The position numbers and the translations under genes were made by a program. Shown here piece by piece: positions 22,172 to 29,312 of a stretch of 34,685 nt of DNA. This stretch comes from UM-FILTER-37-12 sp964344965 (GTDB taxonomy: Bacteria > Patescibacteriota > Patescibacteriia > Magasanikbacterales > UBA922). The notes below the pieces were generated by a model, which saw nothing but the letters and a program-made list of their open reading frames with translations, did not search any database and was not told where the DNA came from. Numbering within the stretch: the stretch's first letter is position 1; every line of letters starts with the position of its first letter. The stretch lies in contig CAYFPJ010000011.1 of NCBI GenBank assembly GCA_964344965.1, positions 1 to 34,685 on the forward strand, in the 5' to 3' direction.

Positions 22172-22900
22172 TTATTCTCCCAAGTACGCTTCTAATACTT
22201 TTTTATTATTTAATACTTCTTCTGGACTACCTTCCATCAAGACCTCTCCAGCATCAAGGACAATGACATGGTCAGCCAGTCTACGGATGAAGCTCATGTC
22301 GTGGTCAATAATGAGCATAGTTTCTCCTGCTTGTTTTTTTTCAATTAGACTATTTTCAATATGTTCTTGCAGTATCTTGTTTACTCCTGCCACTGGCTCA
22401 TCAAGCATCAAGAGAGAGTGTGGTTTTTCTAGTGACATGGCTAATTCGAGCAGCTTCCTTTGACCATAGCTCAGTTCGCTCACTTCAGTGTTTATGCTAT
22501 GCTCAATACCGAATTTTTTCAAAATAGTGTTGTGTTTTTTTGTATTTTTTTTATTTTTAAAAAATAGGTTTTTGAATATTTTTTGATCATCATTATTTTC
22601 TGTCATTGAGAGATGATCTTCGATAGTTAGATATCTGAATAATCTTACTTGTTGGAAAGTGCGACTAATACCAAGATTTGTTCTTCTGTGGGGAGGAAGT
22701 TTGGTAATATCTTTATTTTCAAAAATAATAGATCCGTTATCAGGTTTTACAAATCCAGCAATAATGTCAAAGAGGGTAGTCTTGCCAGCTCCGTTTGGTC
22801 CGATGAGGGCCGTCACTTTATTTTTTTTAATCACAAAATTAGAACCTTTGATGGCTTGTACTCCTCCGAATGATTTTGTGATGTTTTCAACTTTCAGCAT
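22172..22900 (-). CDS. livG: Branched-chain amino-acid ABC transporter ATPase LivG
   Basis: 242 aa. Walker A GPNGAGKTT (about 33-41), TNLGISRTFQQVRLF (the Q-loop region with the LivG-typical TFQ), signature LSYGQRKLLELAMSL (the usual GGQ variant is YGQ), Walker B LLMLDEPVAGVN, and H-loop IDHD. The last two and the RTFQ motif distinguish it from LivF. It follows livM by 13 bases and precedes livF by 2, so the three are translated from one message. Confidence 0.93.
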   Translation of the reverse strand: MLKVENITKSFGGVQAIKGSNFVIKKNKVTALIGPNGAGKTTLFDIIAGFVKPDNGSIIFENKDITKLPPHRRTNLGISRTFQQVRLFRYLTIEDHLSMTENNDDQKIFKNLFFKNKKNTKKHNTILKKFGIEHSINTEVSELSYGQRKLLELAMSLEKPHSLLMLDEPVAGVNKILQEHIENSLIEKKQAGETMLIIDHDMSFIRRLADHVIVLDAGEVLMEGSPEEVLNNKKVLEAYLGE

Positions 22901-22913
22901 AATTCATTTATTA

Positions 22914-23780
22914 TCAATGCAAGTCTACTTTACCAAATAAACCACGTGGTTTGTATAATAAAATTATTATTAATATTAAGGAATAGATAATTTGTCTAGC
23001 TGGGCCAACAATGCTCGATGGAAGATTTAGTAATCGTAGTAATTCTGGTACAAGTATAATTATGAATGCAGCGACGACACTTCCTCGTATCGAGGCCAAA
23101 CCACCTACAATTACTATTGTCAGGATGATGATAATATCATTGATATAAAATGTCGAAGGATCAATAAATGTCACATAGTGAGCATAGAGACTGCCGGCAA
23201 TACCCGCAAAAAAAGATGAGATAATTAAGCTTTGATATTTGAGACGAAAGACATTTTTTCCTCTAGCTTCGAGACCAATGGCGTCATCACGCACACCTTC
23301 TAGCAATTTTCCATATCTAGAATGCATCAATTTGTGCATCAGGACTATAGATATTCCAGTTATTATAATGGCAAAGACTAGATACATTTCATTGCTAGCA
23401 ATTTCTAGACCGAACAGATTTGGTTTTTTTATCCCTGGTATTCCGAGAGGGCCACGGGTGAGAGATTTCCAATTGAGAAATAGGCTATAAGCTATGAAGG
23501 TAAAGCCGAGAGTAGAAAGGGCTAAGTAGTCACCTTTTAATTTGTTTGTAATTAGAGCCAATAGCCAGCCAAATATTCCAGCCATAGCTCCAGCAGCGAG
23601 TAATGATAGCAGATAGGGCAAGCCATTCATGCTTAGTATGGCAGATGTATAAGCTCCGACTCCAAAAAAGGCGACATGACCAAGATTGATCAGTCCAGTA
23701 TAACCAAGAGCAACATTAAGACTGGCTCCCAAGAGAGCGAAGATGCAGGTGATGATGAGGAGGTGGATGATGATTTGCAT
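22914..23780 (-). CDS. livM: Branched-chain amino-acid ABC transporter permease LivM
   Basis: 288 aa, about eight membrane segments. Conserved permease motifs are SLNVALGYTGLINLGHVAFFGVGAY near the N-terminus (about 20-45, the LivM/LivH GxxSxGHxAF motif) and the EAA-like RDDAIGLEARGKNVFRLK cytoplasmic loop, then GGLASIRGSVVAAF. It forms the channel with LivH. The length is at the short end for LivM, lacking the N-terminal extension of the E. coli protein. A 145-base gap with a long hairpin separates it from livH. Confidence 0.92.
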   Translation of the reverse strand: MQIIIHLLIITCIFALLGASLNVALGYTGLINLGHVAFFGVGAYTSAILSMNGLPYLLSLLAAGAMAGIFGWLLALITNKLKGDYLALSTLGFTFIAYSLFLNWKSLTRGPLGIPGIKKPNLFGLEIASNEMYLVFAIIITGISIVLMHKLMHSRYGKLLEGVRDDAIGLEARGKNVFRLKYQSLIISSFFAGIAGSLYAHYVTFIDPSTFYINDIIIILTIVIVGGLASIRGSVVAAFIIILVPELLRLLNLPSSIVGPARQIIYSLILIIILLYKPRGLFGKVDLH

Positions 23781-23797
23781 AGTTTATTGGTGATGCA

Positions 23798-23909
23798 AAT
23801 TATTTTTATTAATTCAACAAAGATATTTTTTTGCTGTGGAACTCATTTCGTTCAGACAGTCCTCTCTACAAAAATATCTTTGTTGAATTAATTAATTATA
23901 AAAATAATT
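23798..23909. repeat. Long hairpin between livH and livM
   Basis: The left arm 23798-23833 (contains ATTCAACAAAGATATTTT) pairs with 23869-23909. The right arm is complementary apart from an extra AATTAATT and one base in the T-run. The loop contains AACTCATTTCGTTCAGACAGT, alignable to the loop of the argG-argH hairpin (AACTCGCTTTGGCTCACACAGT) although the arms are unrelated. Confidence 0.75.
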
Positions 23910-23925
23910 CACTTCGTTAAACAAT

Positions 23926-24813
23926 TTACATTTTCTGATCTCTAGTTCCTTTTTTGATCTGGAATAATCCTTGTGGTCGGAATAGTAGGAAAATAAGTAG
24001 TATTGCAAAAGCGATTGCTTCTTTGTAACTAGAAGGTAAGTACCAGATACCAAAATTTTCTGCTGCACCGAGGATATAGCCACCAATGACCGATCCTGGT
24101 ATAGATGCCATGCCACCTATTACTGCTCCGGTAAAGCCCTTGATAATTAGATTAGTTCCCATTGTGGGTACCAAATTTTGTTCGAGACCAATTAGTATTC
24201 CAGCTACCCCGGCTAATGCCGAGCCAATAACAAAAGTCCAAGCTTGAATTTTTTGGGTATTGACGCCAGTCAGTCTGGCTAGGTTTTCATTATCAGCTAC
24301 CGCTCTCATGATCTTCCCCATTTTGCTTTTTTTAACAAAGATAAACAAAATCAAAAATAAAATAATAGATACAATGATAATAAGAATCTGCAAAGGCGTG
24401 ACTGTGGCACCCAGGACATCTATTCCTTTTTGGATTTTTATAACATCGAATGATCTCACATTTGCTCCGTATATTGCTAAGAGCATATTTTCAATCAGAA
24501 TCATCAGGCCAATACTGCCAATTAGCATTATGACACTAGAGCCCCCCTTTTTTTTCAAAGGTATATAAAATATTTTATACAAAATCCATCCTAAGAGTGC
24601 TGTAGAGACTATGCTTAGAATTATTGACAACCAAAAATCCAATCCCAAGATACTGGAATAACTATACGCAAAATATCCTCCGGCTGCGACCACCGTACCA
24701 TGAGCAAAGTGGGCAAAGCGGTTGGTGGAATAAATAAGTGAAAAACCAGCCGCAACAAGTGAAATAATTGAACCGGCGATCAGGCTGTTGGCTAGTAGTT
24801 GGTTGAAAATCAT
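23926..24813 (-). CDS. livH: Branched-chain amino-acid ABC transporter permease LivH
   Basis: 295 aa from ATG 24813 (MIFNQLLANSLIAGSI). The open frame extends 38 codons further, but those residues come from the repeat-bearing spacer and have no counterpart in LivH. About eight membrane segments. Motifs: NRFAHFAHGTVVAAGGY, the EAA-like loop RAVADNENLARLTGVNTQKI, and GGMASIPGSVIGGYILG near the C-terminus. It is the first gene after the terminator that follows livK, and the 240-base gap carries a 9-base repeat block. It should be transcribed with livM, livG and livF. Confidence 0.92.
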   Translation of the reverse strand: MIFNQLLANSLIAGSIISLVAAGFSLIYSTNRFAHFAHGTVVAAGGYFAYSYSSILGLDFWLSIILSIVSTALLGWILYKIFYIPLKKKGGSSVIMLIGSIGLMILIENMLLAIYGANVRSFDVIKIQKGIDVLGATVTPLQILIIIVSIILFLILFIFVKKSKMGKIMRAVADNENLARLTGVNTQKIQAWTFVIGSALAGVAGILIGLEQNLVPTMGTNLIIKGFTGAVIGGMASIPGSVIGGYILGAAENFGIWYLPSSYKEAIAFAILLIFLLFRPQGLFQIKKGTRDQKM

Positions 24814-24886
24814 ATTGGAGTAAGTTTGATGGTTTTTCTGCGTAACTATGTCATAGCTTAATATTGAATATGCTTGATACTTTGCC

Positions 24887-24970
24887 AAGCAGATTAAGCA
24901 GAATAAGCAGGGTACCCAATTAAGCAATTAAAAAGACTTATTCTGCCTAATCTGCTTACTCTGCTTATCT
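24887..24970. repeat. AAGCAGATT nonanucleotide inverted repeat upstream of livH
   Basis: The left arm AAGCAGATTAAGCAGAATAAGCAG (24887-24910) has a 9-base period. The right arm 24937-24966 carries the reverse-complement words CTGCCTAATCTGCTTAC and TCTGCTTATC. Same family as 17921-17946 and 32262-32327. Confidence 0.7.
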
Positions 24971-24999
24971 TGCATAATATCAAATAACTCATCCTCTAT

Positions 25000-25039
25000 C
25001 AAACAAAAAACTCGGTTGGTTTGCCGAGTTTTTTGTTTG
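25000..25039. terminator. Strong terminator between livK and livH
   Basis: CAAACAAAAAACTCGG, 8-base loop, CCGAGTTTTTTGTTTG: a perfect 16-bp stem with internal T-run. In the direction of transcription (minus strand) it lies just after livK, so it would make livK messages far more abundant than the permease and ATPase messages, the usual pattern for binding proteins. Confidence 0.85.
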
Positions 25040-25052
25040 AAATTATTCTTGT

Positions 25053-26177
25053 TTATTCTACGACAAATGCTCCGTCTTTTACAACAAAGACTTCGTATTC
25101 TCCAGCTACATCACCGTTTTGATCAAAGTCAATTTCTCCGCTGGCACCAGTGAACGTGAGGTCAAGTAGGGCGTCTTTGATAGCTTCTCCAGTGTAGGCT
25201 CCACCATTGACAGCGCTAGCAATAGCGGTCATAGCGTCATATGCCTGAGCAGAGAATGGTCCTGGCTCTACTTCATATTCAGTAGTATGTGCCTCAGTGA
25301 ATTCTGCAGTTGGACTAGCTGGAGGAGTGACAAACATACCTTCAGCAGCTTCTTTTGCTCCATCAAGAATGTCTTGTGATTTCAGACCTTCAGACGCAAA
25401 GACAGTTACTTCTAGACCAAGCTGAGTGATTTGCTTCAGTGCAGCCACTGCTGAGTCTGGCGAGTTGCTGATAATGAAAACAGCTTCTGCCCCACTGTTT
25501 TTAATTTTAGTTAACTGAGTATTGAGATCTACGTCACCAGCAGAGAATGTCTCAGAAGCGACCACCTCTCCACCAAGCGCAGGAAATCTGTCATTGAGGA
25601 CCAGATTGAATCCTTGGCCGTAATCATCATTAATAGCCAAGACAGCTAGTTTATCAAATCCTTTTTCTCTTACCAGGTTGGCCCCAAAGTCACCTTGGGC
25701 GCTATCACTTGGTACAGTACGGAAGATATATTCTCCAGCATCACTCACTGTCGGTGCTGTAGAAGCAGCGCTGATCATGACAACACCATTTTGTTCGGCA
25801 ATTGGAGCAGCGGCAAGTGTCGCTCCAGAACATACTTCACCGACAATAGCTTGTACTTCGTCTACATTTATAAGTTTGTTGACAGCGTTGACTGCTTCTT
25901 TGGCATCACACTTGCTGTCTTCTACGATGAGTTCGATATTTTCAAGACCAGCGTCTTTGAGAGCTAGCTCTACGCCACGCTTGATACTTTCACCATAGCT
26001 GGCAGCATCACCTGATAGAGGACCCATCCAGCCTACTTTGACTGTTGTCACCTCCATGGTGTCTCCTGAATTATCTTCACCTTCTGTGAGGTTTGTTGGT
26101 TCTTCTTGGGGAGCACATCCGGCTCCCAGAAGAAGTAGAATTGCAGCCATACTAGAGGCAAAGGCAATTTTCTTCAT
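25053..26177 (-). CDS. livK: Branched-chain amino-acid ABC transporter substrate-binding lipoprotein LivK
   Basis: 374 aa. Lipoprotein signal MKKIAFASSM...LLLLGAGC with lipobox LGAGC, Cys21 being the acylated residue, followed by an acidic linker. The mature protein has the type I periplasmic-binding fold: VKVGWMGPLSGDAASYGESIKRGVELA, then VNAVNKLINVDEVQAIVGEVCSGATLA, AISAASTAPTVSDAGEYIFRT, and LAVLAINDDYGQG. The ligand cannot be set from sequence: Leu/Ile/Val, other amino acids or amides are possible. In a cell without a clear outer membrane it would be tethered to the cytoplasmic membrane. It is first in the liv operon with its own promoter and terminator. Confidence 0.93.
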   Translation of the reverse strand: MKKIAFASSMAAILLLLGAGCAPQEEPTNLTEGEDNSGDTMEVTTVKVGWMGPLSGDAASYGESIKRGVELALKDAGLENIELIVEDSKCDAKEAVNAVNKLINVDEVQAIVGEVCSGATLAAAPIAEQNGVVMISAASTAPTVSDAGEYIFRTVPSDSAQGDFGANLVREKGFDKLAVLAINDDYGQGFNLVLNDRFPALGGEVVASETFSAGDVDLNTQLTKIKNSGAEAVFIISNSPDSAVAALKQITQLGLEVTVFASEGLKSQDILDGAKEAAEGMFVTPPASPTAEFTEAHTTEYEVEPGPFSAQAYDAMTAIASAVNGGAYTGEAIKDALLDLTFTGASGEIDFDQNGDVAGEYEVFVVKDGAFVVE

Positions 26178-26212
26178 ATAGATTTAATTAATTAATAAAT
26201 AAACACTTTTTG

Positions 26213-26247
26213 TCTAGGTAGATTAACATAGTGTTGGAGGATGTCAA
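26213..26247 (-). promoter_or_regulatory. Possible livK promoter
   Basis: On the minus strand, TTGACA (26242-26247) followed after 16 bases by TAATCT. The -35 is perfect, the -10 weak. The leader to ATG 26177 would be about 40 bases. Confidence 0.4.
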
Positions 26248-26291
26248 GGCGGCTTATTATCAGCTCCGATTACCTCTTTTATATTTTTTAA

Positions 26292-26433
26292 TCTTTAAGC
26301 GGTTTTATTCCTCGATGCTTGCATCGAAAAAGTGAAAACTAACATTGGTTGAAATAAGATTTTCTGCCAATACCCCGCAGCTTGCTGCGGGGATGGCCCG
26401 ATGAAGTCTTACTTAAACCAAATTTACTTTTAT
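26292..26433. mobile_element. 142-bp double-hairpin element, copy 2
   Basis: Same length and, by eye, same sequence as the copies at 1396-1537 and 27778-27919. The left flank is TTTTTAA. It sits inside the pyrD-like remnant on the opposite strand and supplies its premature stop codon. Confidence 0.8.
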
Positions 26434-26583
26434 TAAAAAACTTACCATTTTCTTGGTAAGTGCGTTGCCACCCAAAAGTTTACCCATTTTGATGAAGTGG
26501 TCGTGTACTTTTTCGGGGTCAATGCTAAACAAAATTTTCTTTACAATATTTTGGTATAAGAATGCTATAATTTTTGTCTTCAT
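26413..26583 (-). pseudogene. 5' remnant of a dihydroorotate dehydrogenase (pyrD-like) gene
   Basis: From ATG 26583 on the minus strand the reading is MKTKIIAFLYQNIVKKILF, SIDPEKVHDHFIKMGKLLGG, NALTKKMVSFLIK, then VNLV and a stop inside the 142-bp element. The stretch with LFSIDPEKVHDHFIKMGKLLG resembles the N-terminal helices of class 2 (membrane-associated) PyrD, where LDPExAH is typical. Removing the element keeps the frame open for 14 more codons (KNIKEVIGADNKPP) to a stop near 26246, but no flavin-binding domain follows. The gene has therefore lost about 80 percent of its length by more than the insertion alone. Confidence 0.6.
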
Positions 26584-26689
26584 ATTTTTTAGATCAATTT
26601 TAGGTATTACTCTGGTATCAAGTATACCATCGTTAGCTTCTAGTTGACCAGTTTATATAACAAATTATTCATGCTATACTATACTCTAT

Positions 26690-27418
26690 ATGATAAATTT
26701 TCAAGCTATTAAGAGATTTTTTTCTTTATCGCGCATCAATGCAATTGTTGTTATTGGACAAATTTTTATTGTTACGCCGCTATTTTTTGGTGAGAATCAG
26801 ATTATAGATGTTGAGAATGGTTCTATTTTTTTGGGTATTAGTGTTGTTTTGTTCTGTATTGGTCTTTTTTTGAAGAGATATGATTCTGTGTATCGAGAAA
26901 ATGTAGATATGATGCAGTACACACATCCTATCTTATTTTGGTGGGGGATTATTTTTGGGACGATAATAGGACTTCTTGGTTATGCTGGTATTACTACCTT
27001 TTTACATCAGAATCTCAATCTGAGTTTGGATGCCAGCAGTATGGCCAATCTTTTTTTCATGTTAATTAGTGTCTCTATCGTACCTTTGCTTTATCTTGTG
27101 GCCACAGGCTCGCGGAAGAATGAGGGTTTTTTAAGATCTGTGGAGCCCTTTGTCAGCAAGTTGTCTAGCAATCTTATGATCCCGGCTTCATATGCCATGC
27201 TTAGTATGGTTTATGAGATTATGCTCCAGCAGACTTTTGTTTTTTCTGTGGGTAGTATTTTAATGACAATGGTATTTACGTTTTTGTTACTTGCAGGAGT
27301 GTATATTCCTGTTCACATTCATGAGATGGTGGAAGATCCTTACAAGAATCATTATATTGGACTTTTGAAGACTCTTGCTATTCTCACCATTCATCTTATG
27401 GTAGTTCAGATATTTTAG
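26690..27418 (+). CDS. Multi-pass membrane protein of unknown function
   Basis: 242 aa with about seven hydrophobic segments (roughly 18-35, 45-62, 83-107, 118-140, 158-178, 185-208, 224-241). No motif that I recognise. Short polar loops include KRYDSVYRENVDMMQYTHP and ATGSRKNEGFLRSVEPF. The gene lies between two genes broken by the 142-bp element, so its own region is recombinationally active, yet the frame is intact. An extended -10 box (TGCTATACT, 26672-26680) ends ten bases before the ATG, predicting an almost leaderless message. Confidence 0.6.
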   Translation: MINFQAIKRFFSLSRINAIVVIGQIFIVTPLFFGENQIIDVENGSIFLGISVVLFCIGLFLKRYDSVYRENVDMMQYTHPILFWWGIIFGTIIGLLGYAGITTFLHQNLNLSLDASSMANLFFMLISVSIVPLLYLVATGSRKNEGFLRSVEPFVSKLSSNLMIPASYAMLSMVYEIMLQQTFVFSVGSILMTMVFTFLLLAGVYIPVHIHEMVEDPYKNHYIGLLKTLAILTIHLMVVQIF

Positions 27419-27462
27419 TTGATTGAAGTATTTTGAACAAGTTAAGTTTTTATAAAATTAAC

Positions 27463-28000
27463 ATGAAACATTTAGAAATAAAGGTGGCAGAGTATGCGAT
27501 TATACTTAATTCGAAGAATGAGTTTCTGATGTTGCAGTTTTGGGATAATCATAATAGTAAATGGCATTTTCCAGGAGGGAGGCTAAATATCGGTGACCAA
27601 TCAGTTGAAGCTTTGAAACGAGAGGTGAAAGAAGAAACATCATTGGAAATTTTTGATGTTAAGCCACATTTTACAAAAGTCTTTGATGCCAAGAGTCCTA
27701 AATATGGGGTGTTTTTTGCTGCCAAAGTGGTAGAACCATATGAGGTTAAAATTTCAGACGAACATCAAAATTTTAAATCTTTAAGCGGTTTTATTCCTCG
27801 ATGCTTGCATCGAAAAAGTGAAAACTAACATTGGTTGAAATAAGATTTTCTGCCAATACCCCGCAGCTTGCTGCGGGGATGGCCCGATGAAGTCTTACTT
27901 AAACCAAATTTACTTTTATTGGTTTAGTAAAAGTGATCTACCTTCAATTGATTTCAAGCAGGAATTTTACAGAGATCTTCTAGAAGATATATTAGGATAA
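27463..28000 (+). pseudogene. Nudix hydrolase gene interrupted by the 142-bp element
   Basis: The N-terminal part (27463-27777, 105 codons) carries the Nudix box GGRLNIGDQSVEALKREVKEETSL, with REVKEE intact. The canonical GE is GD and the last Gly is Ser. The frame then enters the element and stops at 27828 after 17 element-encoded codons. Deleting 27778-27919 joins DEHQNFK to WFSKSDLPSIDFKQEFYRDL and a natural stop at 27998-28000, giving a 131-residue protein with the usual Nudix C-terminal WFS..DLP pattern. The intact form would hydrolyse a nucleoside-diphosphate-linked substrate. The start is ATG 27463; a TTG at 27433 is in frame but less likely. The truncated protein lacks the last strand and helix and is probably inactive. 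Confidence 0.85.
27778..27919. mobile_element. 142-bp double-hairpin element, copy 3 (inside the Nudix gene)
   Basis: This copy fixes the boundaries, because the interrupted codon series AAA|TGG can be rebuilt only if bases 27778-27919 are removed. Hairpin 1 TCGATGCTTGCATCGA is at 27798-27813 and hairpin 2 CCCCGCAGCTTGCTGCGGGG at 27859-27878. The insertion site is 3' to TTAAA and no target duplication is present. Confidence 0.85.
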
Positions 28001-28176
28001 TTCTTGTAAAATGGATTTGATGATAAATTATACATTATATTTTGGTTGCATCGTAAAACTCGTATGCGGAGGAGGCGAGATTCGTCCCGATCGCATTTAG
28101 TGTCGCCGGGATCAATGTTCCCTGAAACTCTTCGTATGTACTTTTTAGATGTTTATATTATTTTGGTTCGTGTGAG
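28001..28176. other. Spacer with no recognised feature
   Basis: Mixed-composition DNA with some GC-rich inverted words (CCCGATC...GGATC, 28087-28115). I see no gene, tRNA or clear promoter in it. Confidence 0.4.
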
Positions 28177-28261
28177 CGGAGAGGGTGGGATTCGAACCCA
28201 CGGTCCCTTGCAGGACACGGCTTTTCGAAAGCCGCACATTCGACCGCTCTGACACCTCTCC
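28177..28261 (-). tRNA. tRNA-Ser (CGA)
   Basis: On the minus strand, acceptor GGAGAGG pairs with CCTCTCC and discriminator G follows. D arm TGTCAGAGCGGTCGAATGTG; anticodon arm CGGCT-TTCGAAA-AGCCG gives CGA. There is a long class II variable arm (GTCCTGCAAGGGAC), and the T arm GTGGG-TTCGAAT-CCCAC. 85 bases, no encoded CCA. Confidence 0.95.
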
Positions 28262-28305
28262 ATGTCCGTTATCCTAGCCTTTTTTTGAAGAAAGATCAAG
28301 ACAAA

Positions 28306-28333
28306 AAAATCCCGACTAAGCCGGGATTTTTGT
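28306..28333. terminator. Terminator after the iron permease gene
   Basis: AAAAATCCCG, loop, CGGGATTTTT. It is near-symmetrical, so it can stop transcription from the permease gene on the minus strand. Confidence 0.8.
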
Positions 28334-28337
28334 TGTT

Positions 28338-29162
28338 TTATTTCTTTTTCTTCATTGCTTTCCAGGTGATTGATATGAATACTAGATATATTAGGTAACT
28401 TGCAACCTCGATAAGTGAAGGATTACCATTATACCCAAATAATCCTTTGAAAATACTACCTATATGACCTTTTTCATGGAGTAGAGGATAGACCCCTTCT
28501 GTCACTACTTCAGGATTGATATCCCAGACATGTTCGTTTACGATTGGCACCAGTCCTGCTTCTTGGAATTCATGAATGCCGTGAGCTACAAGACCAGCTG
28601 CAAATAAGATAAGAAGAACACTAGTTGCTGTAAAGAATTTCTTGAGATCCACTTTTTTCATGGCTACGAATATGGCATACCCAAGAGCAATGGCAGAAAC
28701 GAGTCCTATTAGTGCTCCAGTCAGAGTGCCATATGAAGAAATATTCATGGCAGCATTGAGGAATATGACAGTCTCTATACCTTCACGCAAGATAGCTACG
28801 AAGACTAGAGCAAAGAGTTCGAAACTTTTCCCTTTTTGGATTTTGGTTTCCACCTTTTCTTCTATTTTTTGGGCGACTTTGCTTTGCTTCATCATCCAGA
28901 GGATCATGGTGGTGAGCAAAGCTGCTCCAACCAACATAGTGATCCCTTCAAATATTTCTTCTGTCCTGCCTTCGAATCCTCCGGCCAACTGTTGAAAAAG
29001 AATGGCTCCGATAATACTGGCTGCGATACCAGCGGCAACACCGATGTAGACAACATTGTTGTAGGCAGTTTGATTGGTTCTTTTGAGATAGCTCAAGATA
29101 ATTCCCACAACAAGAGATGCTTCGAGTGATTCTCGAAAAGCAATAATAAATCCTGCAAACAT
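28338..29162 (-). CDS. FTR1-family iron permease
   Basis: 274 aa, seven membrane segments. Both family iron-binding motifs R-E-x-x-E are intact: RESLE at 10-14 and REGIE at about 126-130. A periplasmic-side stretch near HGIHEFQEAGLVP follows, then a C-terminal EVASYLIYLVF helix. It would import ferric or ferrous iron across the cytoplasmic membrane. EfeO and EfeB, the partners in the classical EfeUOB system, are not adjacent, and no other metal gene is near. Transcribed alone. The start MFAGFIIAFRESLEAS agrees with the family N-terminus. Confidence 0.92.
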   Translation of the reverse strand: MFAGFIIAFRESLEASLVVGIILSYLKRTNQTAYNNVVYIGVAAGIAASIIGAILFQQLAGGFEGRTEEIFEGITMLVGAALLTTMILWMMKQSKVAQKIEEKVETKIQKGKSFELFALVFVAILREGIETVIFLNAAMNISSYGTLTGALIGLVSAIALGYAIFVAMKKVDLKKFFTATSVLLILFAAGLVAHGIHEFQEAGLVPIVNEHVWDINPEVVTEGVYPLLHEKGHIGSIFKGLFGYNGNPSLIEVASYLIYLVFISITWKAMKKKK

Positions 29163-29312
29163 AGGATTGATTGTGTTAATAATAAATAATTATTACCTAT
29201 TGGTGGTAATATTTTGGAGAAGATTTTTGAAGATGAAGGAGTGTGTATAATTTGCCAAGAAGATAATTTTGGCTAGATATTTACAATCCTTTTAAAAAGC
29301 ACTGACATTAAA

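Noticed and set aside
24814..24927. Longer N-terminus for LivH
   Set aside because: It translates the repeat-bearing spacer; LivH similarity begins at MIFNQLLANSLIAG (24813).
26453..26647. Plus-strand 64-codon frame before the 26690 gene
   Set aside because: It is the antisense of the pyrD-like remnant, which reads meaningfully on the minus strand.
28020..28176. Possible small structured RNA upstream of tRNA-Ser
   Set aside because: Some GC-rich inverted words are present but I could not match them to any known RNA family or a convincing single fold.
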